From: Cryptomeria japonica
Taxonomy: Eukaryota; Streptophyta; Pinopsida; Cupressales; Cupressaceae
DNA: 60,000 bases
Direction: 5' to 3'
NCBI RefSeq assembly: GCF_030272615.1
Contig: NC_081410.1
Location: 188,811,619 to 188,871,618 of the forward strand
Shown piece by piece: positions 23,016-35,715 of the stretch (position 1 is its first letter; the number at the start of each line of letters is the position of its first letter). The notes below the pieces were generated by a model that saw only the letters and a program-made list of their open reading frames with translations, did not search any database and had not been told where the DNA came from. The translations under genes were made by a program, and so were the position numbers.

Positions 23016-24750
23016 TTGGAAATAACTAAAGATTATAGAACCATGGAACACGAAGATGAGATACAAGTTGAAGAAGAAATAACAAAACAACATGTCAGAG
23101 ACATCAAAAAAGATCCTCAATTCGATAAATTTATGGAGAAAATATTGGAGGGAGACAAAGATAAATACTTCCTAATGTTAGCAAGAATTGGTGCTACACT
23201 CCCCCAAGATTTTGATGTGAAAAAATTGACACAAAAGAAAAGTGACCCTCCCCCTAATAATGAACAATATGAGGATATTTTTGGTCTCAAAATGAATGAC
23301 ACGTCAATTCCTAGTAACACCAGAACTAGTGAGGAAACTTACATTCCCAAAAGAGATGACGTAGAAATTCTGAATAACGTTCAACCCAATGAAGATACAA
23401 GAAGGGGTAAAGATGATACAAGAAGAGACCAAGATCCTCCTAGAATGCAAAATCATGTTGATAATCCTATCACAATTCTCACACAACAAATACAAACACA
23501 AATTCAAGATATGCAGAGAGGAAATGTTAGAAGATACTCGCTTCAAGAAATCTGTCCTTATCCATTCGACATAAATCTAAACATGATACCGTTTCCTATA
23601 GGTTTTTAAACTCCTAGATACGAAAAATATGATGGAAGCATTGACCCTCAAGATTATATACGATAATTTTGTACAATGAGTATGGAGTTTGCACATGAGG
23701 ATACCTACTTGATGAGATTATTTCCGAAAAGCTTAACTGGACTAGCTATTGAATGGTTCTCCAAACTTCCACCTGGAATCAGATCATTCTCAGAATTGTT
23801 GGATAAGTTTGTTTCACAATACTCTTACAACATACAACATGAAGTAACAATGCTAGACCTATGTAACGCCAAACAAAAGAGTGGAGAACCTTTTATGACA
23901 TTTTTATAGTGATGGAGACAGTTAGCTTCATGATATCCTCGCACAGTGCCAGAGTATGAAAGAATGGGCATATTCATCGACAACCTAAATGATAAAATGA
24001 GTTACATCTAAAAATGCAAGGAAATCAAAGTTTCGGAAAGATGATTGATAATGGAATCAGAATGGAGGAAGCCATGATAAAGAAAGGTGAGTTGAAAATA
24101 TACAAAGAAGGAGTTCATCCTCCTAACAACACTAACAACAACCACAATGATAAGCCAAAGTTTTGGAGTAAAAATCGTAATGTCGTCAATGATGGAATAG
24201 TGGATAACAACAATGTGAAACCAAAACAACTAGTTTTTAATTTATCCAATCACTCAGTAGCAGCTCAACAAAACAACAATCACCAAAAAGCAACTATCAA
24301 AAATTTCTTTCGAAGGCAATTTACAAACATTGGTGAACCCCTTGGGTCAACACTAAAGACACTTCTTGCAAACAAATTGATTACTTTGCCAGAAGAAAGG
24401 AACTATGGACCTCAAGTAAAACCACCTTGGTGGAATGATAACCATTATTGTGATTTCCATCAAAACAAGGGACATCACACAGATAATTGTTAGCGGTTGA
24501 AACATGTCATCCAATATTTGATTGATAATGGAGTAATAACTATGGATGGACATACAACAAACAAATCCCATACAACTTTTAAAACTCCACTTCCAAACTA
24601 TGAGAAGGGTGAACCATCAACAACAAATAATGGTAAGGGTAAAGTGAAGGTAAACTACGCTCATACATATGATAATGTGGAAAATATGATCATAGTTAAT
24701 GAAAAGAAAAATCAAGAACAAACACGCCATCCACTACCAAACAATACAAT
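23016..24750 (+). pseudogene. Gypsy gag (retrotransposon gag domain), broken
   Basis: Begins MEITKDYRTMEHEDE, an acidic N-terminus, then a Pro/Asn-rich linker and PYPFDINLNMIPFP. The conserved gag core reads YEKYDGSIDPQDYI, then LMRLFPKSLTGLAIEWFSKL and FSELLDKFVSQY. Stops at 23607, 23664, 23907, 23910 and 23931 fall in this one frame. A base is missing near 24010 and the protein continues in another frame (IDNGIRMEEAMIKKGEL). That frame holds a CDFHQNKGHHTDNC zinc-binding motif just before a stop at 24491, then RLKHVIQYLIDNG. A further shift lies near 24740. The capsid protein cannot be made from this copy. Confidence 0.9.
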
Positions 24751-24753
24751 CTA

Positions 24754-25880
24754 GTGGATCAATTACAGAAAACACCCACCCAAATATCCATCTTAGAACT
24801 TTTAAATCTTTCACCTGCACACAAAGAAATTATTGAACGAGCATTAGTAGATACAATAGTGTCTAAAGATCTGGATATAGATCAATTCCAAACCATGGTG
24901 GGACACCTCACAACCCCTCACTGCTTATAATTCACCGAAGAAGACGACATGTCCTTTCAACATCCCCATAATGCTCCCTTGCATATCGAAGTCATCATTC
25001 ATAAGACACGTGTTAAACGTATCCTAATAGATGGAGGAACTGGCTTAAACATTTTCTCTTTGAGTCTTGTCCATGCTCTAGGTTATTCAGAACATGCAGT
25101 TGATCCCCGAAAAAAGATCACCATTAAAGCCTATGATGAAGAAGAGTGTTCCTCTAAAGGAATTGTGATGTTACCCATAAGAGTGGGACCTTTACAGAAA
25201 GACACAACATGCCAAGTTCTAGACTTGGAATTGTCATACAACATACTATTGGGAAGACCTTGGATACATGACATACAAGTTGTTTCATCAACATATCATC
25301 AGTGCTTAAAGTTTCCCTACAATGGGCAGGAAATCACGATCTCAGCAGATTCAAATCCATTTCAGTATTATAGTAATCTCAAACCAGCTCAAGAAGTCAT
25401 TGTTCCTCATAATAGGGAGGCATCATCTTCAAACACACAATCTAAAGAAAAATCATTTGCCTCAATTTTGTCAAGTATGAAAAAACAAATGCAGCTAAGA
25501 GATCGAGGGAATGTAGAATATTCAATATCACAATTACCACTTTCTCCTAAACCCTTTGGAAAACCATCAAACTCTAAACAACAACCAATTGTCAAACATC
25601 TTCCGATATTTGATGGAGCATTTGTTAGTGTTGGGGCCTTATCAGAGGAAATAGAAGATAAAGATGTGCTACAGTGGCTATACAAGGACGAAGAAGTCCA
25701 ACAAAAGATCAACAATGTTCACATACCTATAGAAAAGTATGGAAAAGGATTTAACATTCTCTAAAAAATGGGATACACTGGAACAGGTCCTATAGGGAAA
25801 AAAATAAGGTATATCAGAACCTATCCAACCTCACACTCAGCAGGCTACAAACAAATCAGGCTTAGGATATGGACAAGTTA
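24754..25880 (+). pseudogene. Gypsy aspartic protease with G-patch-like tail
   Basis: The frame from 24754 gives VDQLQKTPTQISILELL, is stopped near 24930, and is then open as 271 codons from 24949 to 25764. The retropepsin site is RILIDGGTGLNIFSL, with the flap and end region LELSYNILLGRPWIHD, so the catalytic Asp is present (DGG rather than DSG or DTG, common in this lineage). After residue 265 the frame has a TAA (25762-25764) inside a glycine-rich G-patch-like segment: KGFNIL, stop, KMGYTGTGPIG and, in a shifted frame, SGLGYG by about 25880. G-patch segments next to the protease occur in some retroelements. Confidence 0.85.
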
Positions 25881-26215
25881 CTCTACCAGAAGACACATCT
25901 TTTAGACAACAACAAGAGGAATATGAAAACAAACAAGAACAACTGACAATTGAAAGAGAAGAAACATCAGCTATACGACAAGCTCAAGAAAACATGAAAT
26001 GGGAAAAGAAGAAAGCTTCAAATCAATAGGAAAAACAAACTAAAAGCACCTCCCAAACAACCTTAAATATCAATAAAAAAAGCACGAACCTGGTACTAAT
26101 CAAAGAGAGCTCATAGCAAGGTTGACATAACTCAATCTCAGTCTAGAAGAGGTTGAATATGAAAGAAGAAACAATATAGAAAGAAAAGCTGAAGAAACAA
26201 ATCAAATACTATATA

Positions 26216-26542
26216 GATTAAGTCCAAGACAGTCGAATGTGATTCTGATTCAAGTGAACTAGTTCCCAACGTTTTCCCTGCATACATGTGAAGTACATCG
26301 ACTTCTACATCTTCTTCAAAGCAGTTTTATTCAGCTAATTCTTTAGAGTGATAGGAATCCCATTCCCAAGTGATATAGATTCTAATGAATGGGAATGGGA
26401 TTCCTATCACGCTGAAGAATTAGCTAAAGAAAATTGCTTTGAAGAAGATGTAGAAGTCGATGTAGTTCACACGCATGCAAGGCAAACATTAGGAACTAGT
26501 TCACTTGAATCAGAATCACATTCAATTGACTTGGACTTAATC
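26216..26542. repeat. Inverted duplication: 152 bp arms with a 23 bp spacer
   Basis: The left arm 26216-26367 is the reverse complement of the right arm 26391-26542. I count about 15 mismatches in 152 positions and no indels. The inner ends are GTGATAGGAATCCCATTCCC and its complement. The right arm is read in frame on the plus strand (EWEWDSYHAEELAKENC); the left arm is therefore the same coding segment in antisense. Confidence 0.93.
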
Positions 26543-26926
26543 AAGGATGATCAAGAGCTTCTTGTGCAAGGTCATTCTGATGAGAGTACCGTCCTAGACA
26601 TCGCCATACATGTTGAAAACTTTGATACATCCATCATGACCCTTGATACTCTTGAAACATCTCAACCTAATGAACCCCTACCTCTAATCCACCCTGAACT
26701 TCTTGATTGGGAAAATGAAGGACATACTGCCATTGATACCTTTCCAAATGACCACGCCATATCCTTATATCTTAATGCAATCGAACCCGCAACAACTCTC
26801 ACCAGGAATTTTAACAATGCATCTTCTAGTCAAGTGGGTGCCAAATCTCCTAGTTGCAAAAAGGAAAATAAAAAAAACAATATCAGGTCTAATATTGAAA
26901 ACCATTTCTTGGCAACATTAGATTAG
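26348..26926 (+). pseudogene. Gypsy acidic linker between protease and reverse transcriptase
   Basis: 192 open codons rich in Asp and Glu (EWEWDSYHAEELAKENC; EDVEVDVVHTHARQTLG), with no enzyme motif. A linker of this type precedes the reverse transcriptase in related elements. It starts within the inverted duplication and ends at a TAG (26924-26926). The stretch 25881-26215 upstream carries only fragments, with a Glu/Lys/Gln-rich, coiled-coil-like composition, and several stops. Confidence 0.65.
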
Positions 26927-27133
26927 GAAAAAGTAAAAAGAAAGGACGCATATAACGATGAAAACCTCCTTGAGGCACTGGAAGATGGGAGATTTGACAC
27001 TTTACCTGCACATTATCAAGAAAGGTCATCCATTTTGATCGAACCAACATAGGTAGTTAACATTGGGACAACAGAGCAACCAAAGATCCTACATCCAACA
27101 ACTTCTCTATCAGAAGAAGAAAGGCAACAATAT

Positions 27134-28550
27134 ATGGAATTCTTCAAACGACGACAAATAAATTTCACCTTTACATATGCAGACATGCCGAGGTTGGATC
27201 CAGAGCTTATTATGCATCACTTAAATGTCACTCCAGGAGCCAAACCAGTTAAACAAAAATTAAGGAAAACGCATCCGCATATTGCTCTTCTAGTCAAAGA
27301 AGAACTAAAGAAATTATTGGATGTCGGATTCATCAAACCTGTAGCTTATCCTCAATGGGTATCCAACATCGTTCCTATTTCCAAACCAGATAAAAGTATC
27401 AGAATATGCACAAACTTCAGAGATCTTAATAATGCATGTCCAAAGGATGACTTTCCTTTGCCTAACATTGACATCATTGTACATTTAACTGTTGGACACT
27501 CCATGTTTTCTCTAATGGATGGTTTCTCCAGATACAATCAGATTAAAATAACACCTGAAGATCAAGAAAAGACAACTTTCACATGCTTGTGGGGTACTTT
27601 CTATTGGAATGCCATCCCTTTTGGACTAAAGAACGCATGTGCTACATATCAGAGAGCTATGGCAATGATATTCCATGACATGATGCATACATTCATGGAA
27701 GATTATGTGGATGACATCTTGGCCAAATTATACAACAAATAAGACCATATAGGAATACTCGAAAAGATCTTTGACAGGCTAGAACAGTATAAGATACAAC
27801 TCAATCCCAAGAAATGTGCCTTTGGTGTCACTTCAGGAAAGCTATTGGGATACATTATTTCAACTAGAGGTATCAAAGGAGATCTAGCTAAGGTCAAAGC
27901 AATCATGGAGATGACATCTCCCAGGAATATCAGTCAACTAAGATCACTCCAAGGAAGACTCCAATCAAAGAGAAGATTTGTTGCTCAACTAGTAGATAAA
28001 TGTCAACCATTTACTCATCTATTACACAAAAATGTTCATTTCAAGTGGGACCATCAATGTGAGGACGCATTCAACAAGATCAAGGTATATCTCATGCAAC
28101 CACCCGTCCTAATGTCGCCAATTCTAGGAAAGCCATTATTACTCTATGTATCAACCACTAAAGTATCATTAGGGGTTTTGCTTGCACACCAAGATAATGA
28201 AGAAAAAGAATGAGCCATCTACTACATCAATAGAACATTAGTGGGATACGAGATCAACTATTCACCAACAGAAAAAGCATGCTTAGTGGTAGTTTTTGCT
28301 TCTCAAAAATTAAGACACTATCTACTATCTCACTCCATCAAGTTGATAGCTAAAATCGATCCATTGAAGTATTTACTCAGCAAGGCAACATTAACAGGAT
28401 GACTAGCAAAATGGATCATGATACTGAGTGAGTTTGATATTGAATATGTTGACAGAAAAGCTATAAAGGGGCAAGTTATTGCAGACCAACTAGCCAAGGC
28501 ACCGCTTCAAGATAATCGTCATTTGCAGATTGAATTTCTTGATGTTGATA
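27134..28550 (+). pseudogene. Gypsy reverse transcriptase and first RNase H
   Basis: The frame from 27134 encodes FTYADMPRLDPELIMHHLNV, then KPDKSIRICTNFRDLN (catalytic region one), FSLMDGFSRYNQIKI, IPFGLKNACATYQRAM and the active site MEDYVDDILAK. After a TAA at 27740-27742 the same frame continues through the connection (LNPKKCAFGVTSGKLLGYI) and the first RNase H (PLLLYVSTTKVSLGVLLAHQ). Stops at 28211 (TGA) and 28400 (TGA) follow, then WIMILSEFDIEYVDRK. There is no frameshift across this 1.4 kb; only single stops break it. Confidence 0.93.
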
Positions 28551-28570
28551 TCCTAACAGTCGCAACAAAA

Positions 28571-28930
28571 ACATGGCAATTATACTTTGATGGTTCATAT
28601 ACACAGCATGGATTAGGAGCATGTATTTTATTCATCACACCACAAGCTCATACAATTCCAAAAGCATACAAATTAAGATTTCCATGCACCAACAATATAG
28701 CAGAATGTGAAGCTTTGGTTACAGGCATCAAAACAACTATAGAATGGAACATTACACAACTTCAAGTCTTTGGAGACTCTCAGCTTGTCATTAATCAAAT
28801 CAATGACAATTATCAAACAAAGGACGAAAAGTTAATGCCTTATAAAAAGGTGGTTGATGATATCAAGAAATACTTTGTAGAAATAAATTTTCAGTAGATT
28901 CCAAGGAATGACAACAAAGCAGCAGATGCC
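28571..28930 (+). pseudogene. Second RNase H domain (Tat/Ogre type)
   Basis: Still in the same frame, WQLYFDGSYTQHGLGACILF, NNIAECEALVTGIKTTIEW and VFGDSQLVINQINDNYQ carry the Asp, Glu, Asp pattern of an additional RNase H. This extra domain separates Tat/Ogre-like elements from other plant gypsy groups (established knowledge). A TAG at 28895-28897 falls at its end, and IPRNDNKAADAMATLASL continues past it. Confidence 0.9.
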
Positions 28931-29800
28931 ATGGCTACACTTGCTTCTCTACTTCAGATACAGGAAAATCAAGAGCGTTATGAATGCTTGGTGGAAGAGT
29001 TGTTTTACCCTGCTCATAATTGTCCTGATTCCCAAACTATCTGTCACCTCGTTGGGCACGATTCCTCCCATTATGGCCAAACTTACACATACCTGAAAGA
29101 TAATATCCTTCCTCCCGACTTATCAAAAAATCAAAAGAGAAACTTTATTCGCCAATCCTCCCATTATACTCTCGCCGTGGATACCCTGTTTAAACGAGGT
29201 CTAGACGGAACTCTTTTAAGATGTCTCAAACAAGAAGAATCTGAGAAGGCCTTACATGAAGTCCATAATGATATTTGTGGCACTCATTCAAGTGGTCTTA
29301 CCCTTTTGAAAAAACTCATACGCTTGGGCTATTATTGGCCAACTATGGAATGAGATTCTTTTCAGATAGCTAGAACATGCAAACAATGTTAGATCCATGG
29401 GAATTTGATTCATGCACCAACACAAGAACTTCATGCTTTGGCAACATCTTGGCCCTTTTGTCAATGGGGTCTTGATTTAGTAGGAAAGATAAATCCTTCT
29501 TCATCTAATGGTCACAAATTCATCCTTGTAGCTACAAAATATTTCACAAAATGGATTGAGGCAGTACCTCTCACAAATATCACAGGAAAACAAATTATTG
29601 CATTTATCTTGAACTACATCATCTGTTGCTATCGAATACCCATGACCATTATCACTGATAATGGGCGACTGTTCAAGAATCAGGATGTATAAGAGCTATG
29701 TGAGAAATTCAAAATCCAACACATATTTTCCACACCCTATTATCCACAAGGGAATGTGCAAGCAGAAGCATCAAACAAAACTATTTTAAAAATATGATTC
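28931..29800 (+). pseudogene. Gypsy integrase, C-terminus deleted
   Basis: The zinc-binding region reads LHEVHNDICGTHSSG ... LGYYWPTME, stop, then ARTCKQC, an HHCC finger. The catalytic core shows WGLDLVGKI (first Asp), IITDNGRLF (second Asp) and [17 protein letters not shown] (Glu). Stops lie at 29351, 29390 and 29690, all in the one frame. Directly after the Glu region, near 29797, the similarity ends and the rest of integrase is missing, so an internal deletion has removed the C-terminal domain. Confidence 0.9.
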
Positions 29801-30411
29801 ATCTCTCTCTCGATATTGTTGACCTAGCAAAAATATTATATTCCCCTCTCAACAGAACCAACATCAGGCTATCTAAATCTTCCTGCAACTTGATATCAAC
29901 AAACTGTCAATTCTTTATCCAATCAACCTTATCAATTCTATCAATCGATCAAATCTAATCTATCCTATTATGTCTTATACAAGATGTATCTTTCCTGGAA
30001 CCAAACGTTTTGATCAAGTCTTATACAAGATATATCGTTCCTGAAACCAGATGCTTTGATCATCTTTGTCTTATACAGGAGGTGTCATTCCTAAAACTAG
30101 ACTGAATCTCGATATTATCAATCAAATCAATCAAATCAATCAAGCTTTATCAATAATCAAAAACCACATCAACGTGATTGTAGAACTCACATTTTCATCA
30201 ACCACAGTTGCAGACATCGAATCATTTATAATCAAGACATCAATTTCGCAAAGATCCAAAAAACTCCAAAGGTCAATTAGCTCAATTGATCTCCTGAAGG
30301 GGCATCATCGTATCACAATTTATCAATCAATAGCTGGGGCATCCTATTGAACCAATATCATCATCAAAATGAGATTATTCTTTGAATCAACGTGTCATCA
30401 CACCTCACTTC
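29800..30411 (+). other. 3' untranslated region of the gypsy element with three imperfect repeats
   Basis: There is no coding similarity. Three repeats of about 48 bp begin GTCTTATACA near 29971, 30018 and 30069 and contain TTCCTG/A-AACCA or a close variant. A related phrase (GGATATATCGTTCCTATTGG) is in the leader near 22748. Confidence 0.7.
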
Positions 30412-30425
30412 AAAGAGGGTCAAAA
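30412..30425 (+). promoter_or_regulatory. Polypurine tract of the gypsy element
   Basis: AAAGAGGGTCAAAA directly before the 3' LTR, the usual plus-strand primer position. A single T and C interrupt it. Confidence 0.75.
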
Positions 30426-31563
30426 TGTATACACCTAAAAATGGTTTGAAGATAATTAATTAAATAAGCAATTATTTAATTAATCCCCCTTCCTAATTTA
30501 ATTGAATTCATTAGACAATTTGATTAAATTCTCCCTTTCATCTACTTATTAATAAATCTAAGGATTTATTTAATAGGTTCATTTTCATAGTCCCCTTTGA
30601 TTAATTAATTCAAATTAATTAATCCTCCCCCCCATTTCAATCGATTCTTCTAATCCTCTTATTAATTAAAACAAATCAATTTATGAGTTGTTGAGAATTA
30701 ATTAGTCTTTTCCTATTATTTGAATTTTTAAATTCAAATTACCCACATGCCTCCTAACTTCTAGCCACCTAACCTAACCATCCCTCTAACCTAACCCATT
30801 CCACCTAACCCTGGGTTTAACCAACCCTATCCTATCTTGCACATTCTAACCTCCTTATCCTAACCTCCTATGGTGTGGATATTTTCTTCTTGAGACACAT
30901 GGCACTTTGGCCACATGTCTCCTCTCTTGGACACTTGCCCTTTTATGAGAAAAGATCCTTGACACACAAGTGTCTCTTCCTCCAACCTCTTCTCCAACCT
31001 CCTCCAATTTCACCCTTGATATCTTCATACTCAATCTTGACCGTTGATTCCTTCCACCTCACCCTTGGCCTTGGAAATCCTATAAATATCCCCCATTTTG
31101 GAGCACAAAGGATCCCATCTCATTATCAATTTAGGCATTGTTACTATAGGTATATCATTTGAGCATTATTGTTATAGGCAATTGCATTAGATTAATTTGA
31201 TCATTTTCTAGCATAATTGTTGAATCATGTATCTTAATCAATCTTTTTTCTAGCTTAATTGTTGAATCATCATAGCTTAATCATGCATATCATTAGCTTA
31301 ATTAGTCTCTTGGATCATTTTATCATAATCAACATCATCTTTGCTTATCATTATCATTTGAAATCCTCCATCTAGGTGTAGTCAAGTCACTGGGATTACT
31401 TATTTAGATCTGAGAGCAAATCCATACTCAGATCTCTTAGGAGGTGATAGGTCGCTTTGTCATGGTTCATCTTTCATTTTCTTTTAATTTGCTAACCATG
31501 CTTGTAATGATCTATTGAGTGTTTGTGTTACAGTTGCAGGTATCACACTTCACAGGCACGGCA
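30426..31563 (+). repeat. Gypsy 3' LTR (1138 bp)
   Basis: Begins TGTATACACC, ends CACGGCA and is followed by CCAAT. TATA box at 31080-31088. It aligns with 19745-20885 from end to end. Confidence 0.95.
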
Positions 31564-31568
31564 CCAAT

Positions 31569-32824
31569 CAATTACTAATACGTTGGTAAATATATGTCAA
31601 AAAATAGTCCTTCAATCAACCCAATATTGACCTCTGAATGAAGCCAATCCTCACAAGCATAATCAGATGATATTGCACACCCTCTGTATGTTGATACAAC
31701 GAAGAAGTCACGCTCTTCAATGCCGACAATCCTTGAATCCTATAGAAACCCTTGGTATTCTACACTTCAATGCTCTAGACTTCAATCAAAAACTTCAATC
31801 ACATAATGAATTTCTTTCAAGGAAAATTCCTTATAAACCCCAATTGGGTTGAATTATGGCCAAAAAGCACATTGAACAAACTTCTTCATTAGTAAACATT
31901 TAAATCTTTGAATTATCATTTAATACTATAGTTAGAGCATTAATTTATCCATTCGAGCTAATTACAATTTGGCCCCTTCTTATGATGGTACGACCCCTTC
32001 ACTTAAGTGACTTAAGTTATATTTTATATTATAACTTAATGATATAAACTCAATAATAATTAATGTTTATTAAATCAAATAAATATTAATATCTCCTTAA
32101 TTACTCAACATTTTTGCACGTCGTCTGAACATGGAGATGAGATGAGGAAACTGCATATGACCATACCCCCTTTACTAAAAATAGCAGGGGTCCATCTATA
32201 AAATCCCAAGACTTACTAAAAATAGTAAGTAGAGCAAATGATGTCCGAATGATGCCAAATGAAGACCAAATTGAAGCCCTCTGAACACTGGAGATGATAC
32301 AAATCCTCAGGAGACCCTCTAACCATCCTCATTAACCTACGAGGATCAGGATGATAGGCCAATCCTATTGAATATCTAATGTCAACAAGAAGGGGACATC
32401 ACATAATGAATTAGGATCAATTTCTTAGCTTATTATGTTTTATGGTTACATAATTTTAGGCTTTGAGATGTTTTCCCATTTTCCTAGTTACAAGATAATA
32501 TCTTAAAAAATAAAAATAATACTTTTGTTTGTAGGAAGAGAACAACGACTTATCTCTTCAAAGTCTCATTATTTAATGTTTGATAGAAATACATCAAGAC
32601 CCTCATCCCCACCCATTTCTTCCTCGAAACATCACTAAATTCAATAATTTGATAAGTAAACTATTTTACTAGAGTTGAGTATTGTTATCATTAATTAAGA
32701 TAATGTTGCAAGGGTAGAAAGGTTAATTAAATAATTTAAGTATATATATGTGTGAGGTAGGAAAATTGAAAACATCAAAGCAATATGATATTAGGCAACC
32801 ACAAGCCTAAATTGCAAAGAAAAC
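31569..32824. other. Spacer between the gypsy element and the right inverted arm
   Basis: This is the interrupted target; its other half is 19231-19739. No recognisable gene; short open frames only. It is AT-rich, with a T/A-rich block near 31990-32110. Confidence 0.4.
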
Positions 32825-33495
32825 AAATCCTATCACATTCAATAAAGGAATCAAAATCAAACATCAAAAGAAATTGCAAACCAAAATGCGGATGTTGCCT
32901 CCATTGACCTCCATTGTTTCTCTTTTTCCTCCAAATACAAAATGCAAGTGTGAGCAAGAAAGCAAAATTGCAAATGAGTTTGACAACGTGATGATATTCA
33001 AGAAGTGGTTGTTGAAAATGAGCAATGAGAGCTCAATTTATAGAAAAATTAGGATTGATTGGATGACCAAGATTGATTTGAGACTGAAAATTATCAACGG
33101 ATGAGATTGAGTGTGCAACAAAGCTGCCATATAGGGAAAGATGAAGATAGAAGAAAGCCAATGAAAATATATTATGAAAATAAATAATAAAATATTTAAT
33201 TATCTTCTTATAAATACCAAATTATCAAGTTGAAAATATCAGGAAGATTAACAATTATTAGATATCTTCATTTGAAAAGATAAATAGAAGAATAAAAAAT
33301 AAATAAAATATCCTCTTATAAGATAATTAATAAATAAGATTTATTAATTATCTCCTCACAAAAAAAACAGATTTTTGAAGATGCATACCTCATTTTGGAA
33401 TTTAAAACTAAGATTAATGAGATATTGCCAAAAAGATTGATATTTGAAAATCAAGGAAAGATATTAGTTTCCAAATTCAAAAATTAGGAGGATTT
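32825..33495 (-). repeat. Right arm of the large inverted repeat
   Basis: Reverse complement of 18539-19230 with substitutions and indels, including an AAATGAGG/TATGCATCTTCAAAA block near 33380 and GGATGACCAAGATTGATTTG near 33060. The short open frames inside (32775-32957 minus, 32874-33104 plus) have no domain. Confidence 0.82.
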
Positions 33496-33635
33496 TATGA
33501 AAATATTTAATAATTAATTAAATATCTCCATATAAGAAGATAAAACGAAAGAATAATTTAAAAAAAAAAAAAGGAAATATCCTCACGTCAAGGACAAATG
33601 AGATAATTAATAAATTATCTCCTCACAAAAACAAG

Positions 33636-33660
33636 TGCCACGTAGTGGCAAGTACTTGCC
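33636..33660. repeat. Two overlapping perfect palindromes
   Basis: TGCCAC-GTA-GTGGCA at 33636-33650 overlaps GGCAAGTACTTGCC at 33647-33660. They lie just outside the right inverted arm. The first contains CACGT. Confidence 0.85.
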
Positions 33661-34084
33661 GTCATAGTATTGTAAGAAAAATATTTATTCTAATTTTTAA
33701 TTGTAATAATTTTAAATTTTTTTTTTTTAATCATTGTTAATTTAAAATTATAGTAGAATAATTATATTTATGTAATATTAACTATAACTCTTATTTTAAT
33801 AAAATAATATAAACTAGCAATTGCACTTTGGTGTGCAATGGGTATGCTGAAGAGGTGTGGAAGGTCAATTGGGGAAAATTTGGTCTATTTTTTAGATATA
33901 TTTGTGTAGTTCATGAGGTCAATTTGTGGCCATGATGTTGTTTGTGCAAAAAAAGACTTAATTGAGAGGTGGTAGCTTAAAATAAACTATGCATCCACTT
34001 ATAAGGACTCAATCATAACTGAAATGAAACATTTGAATTGAGAAGATAATCAAGTTTTATTAGAAACATGCTCATGTTATGTTT

Positions 34085-35715
<1,631 letters not shown>

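Larger units (their letters stand above)
19745..31563 (+). mobile_element. Ty3/gypsy LTR retrotransposon, Tat/Ogre-like, inactive
   Basis: An 11.8 kb element on the plus strand with LTRs 19745-20885 and 30426-31563, a primer site at 20889, a 2.1 kb leader, gag, protease, reverse transcriptase, RNase H, a second RNase H, integrase and a polypurine tract. The exact CCAAT duplication fixes both ends. The second RNase H after the usual one places it in the Tat/Ogre group (established for that lineage). Most breaks in pol are single stops within one frame; gag also has frameshifts, and integrase is cut short by a deletion near 29797. The LTRs differ by roughly 3% in the first 250 bases, so insertion is younger than that of the copia element. 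Confidence 0.95.
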
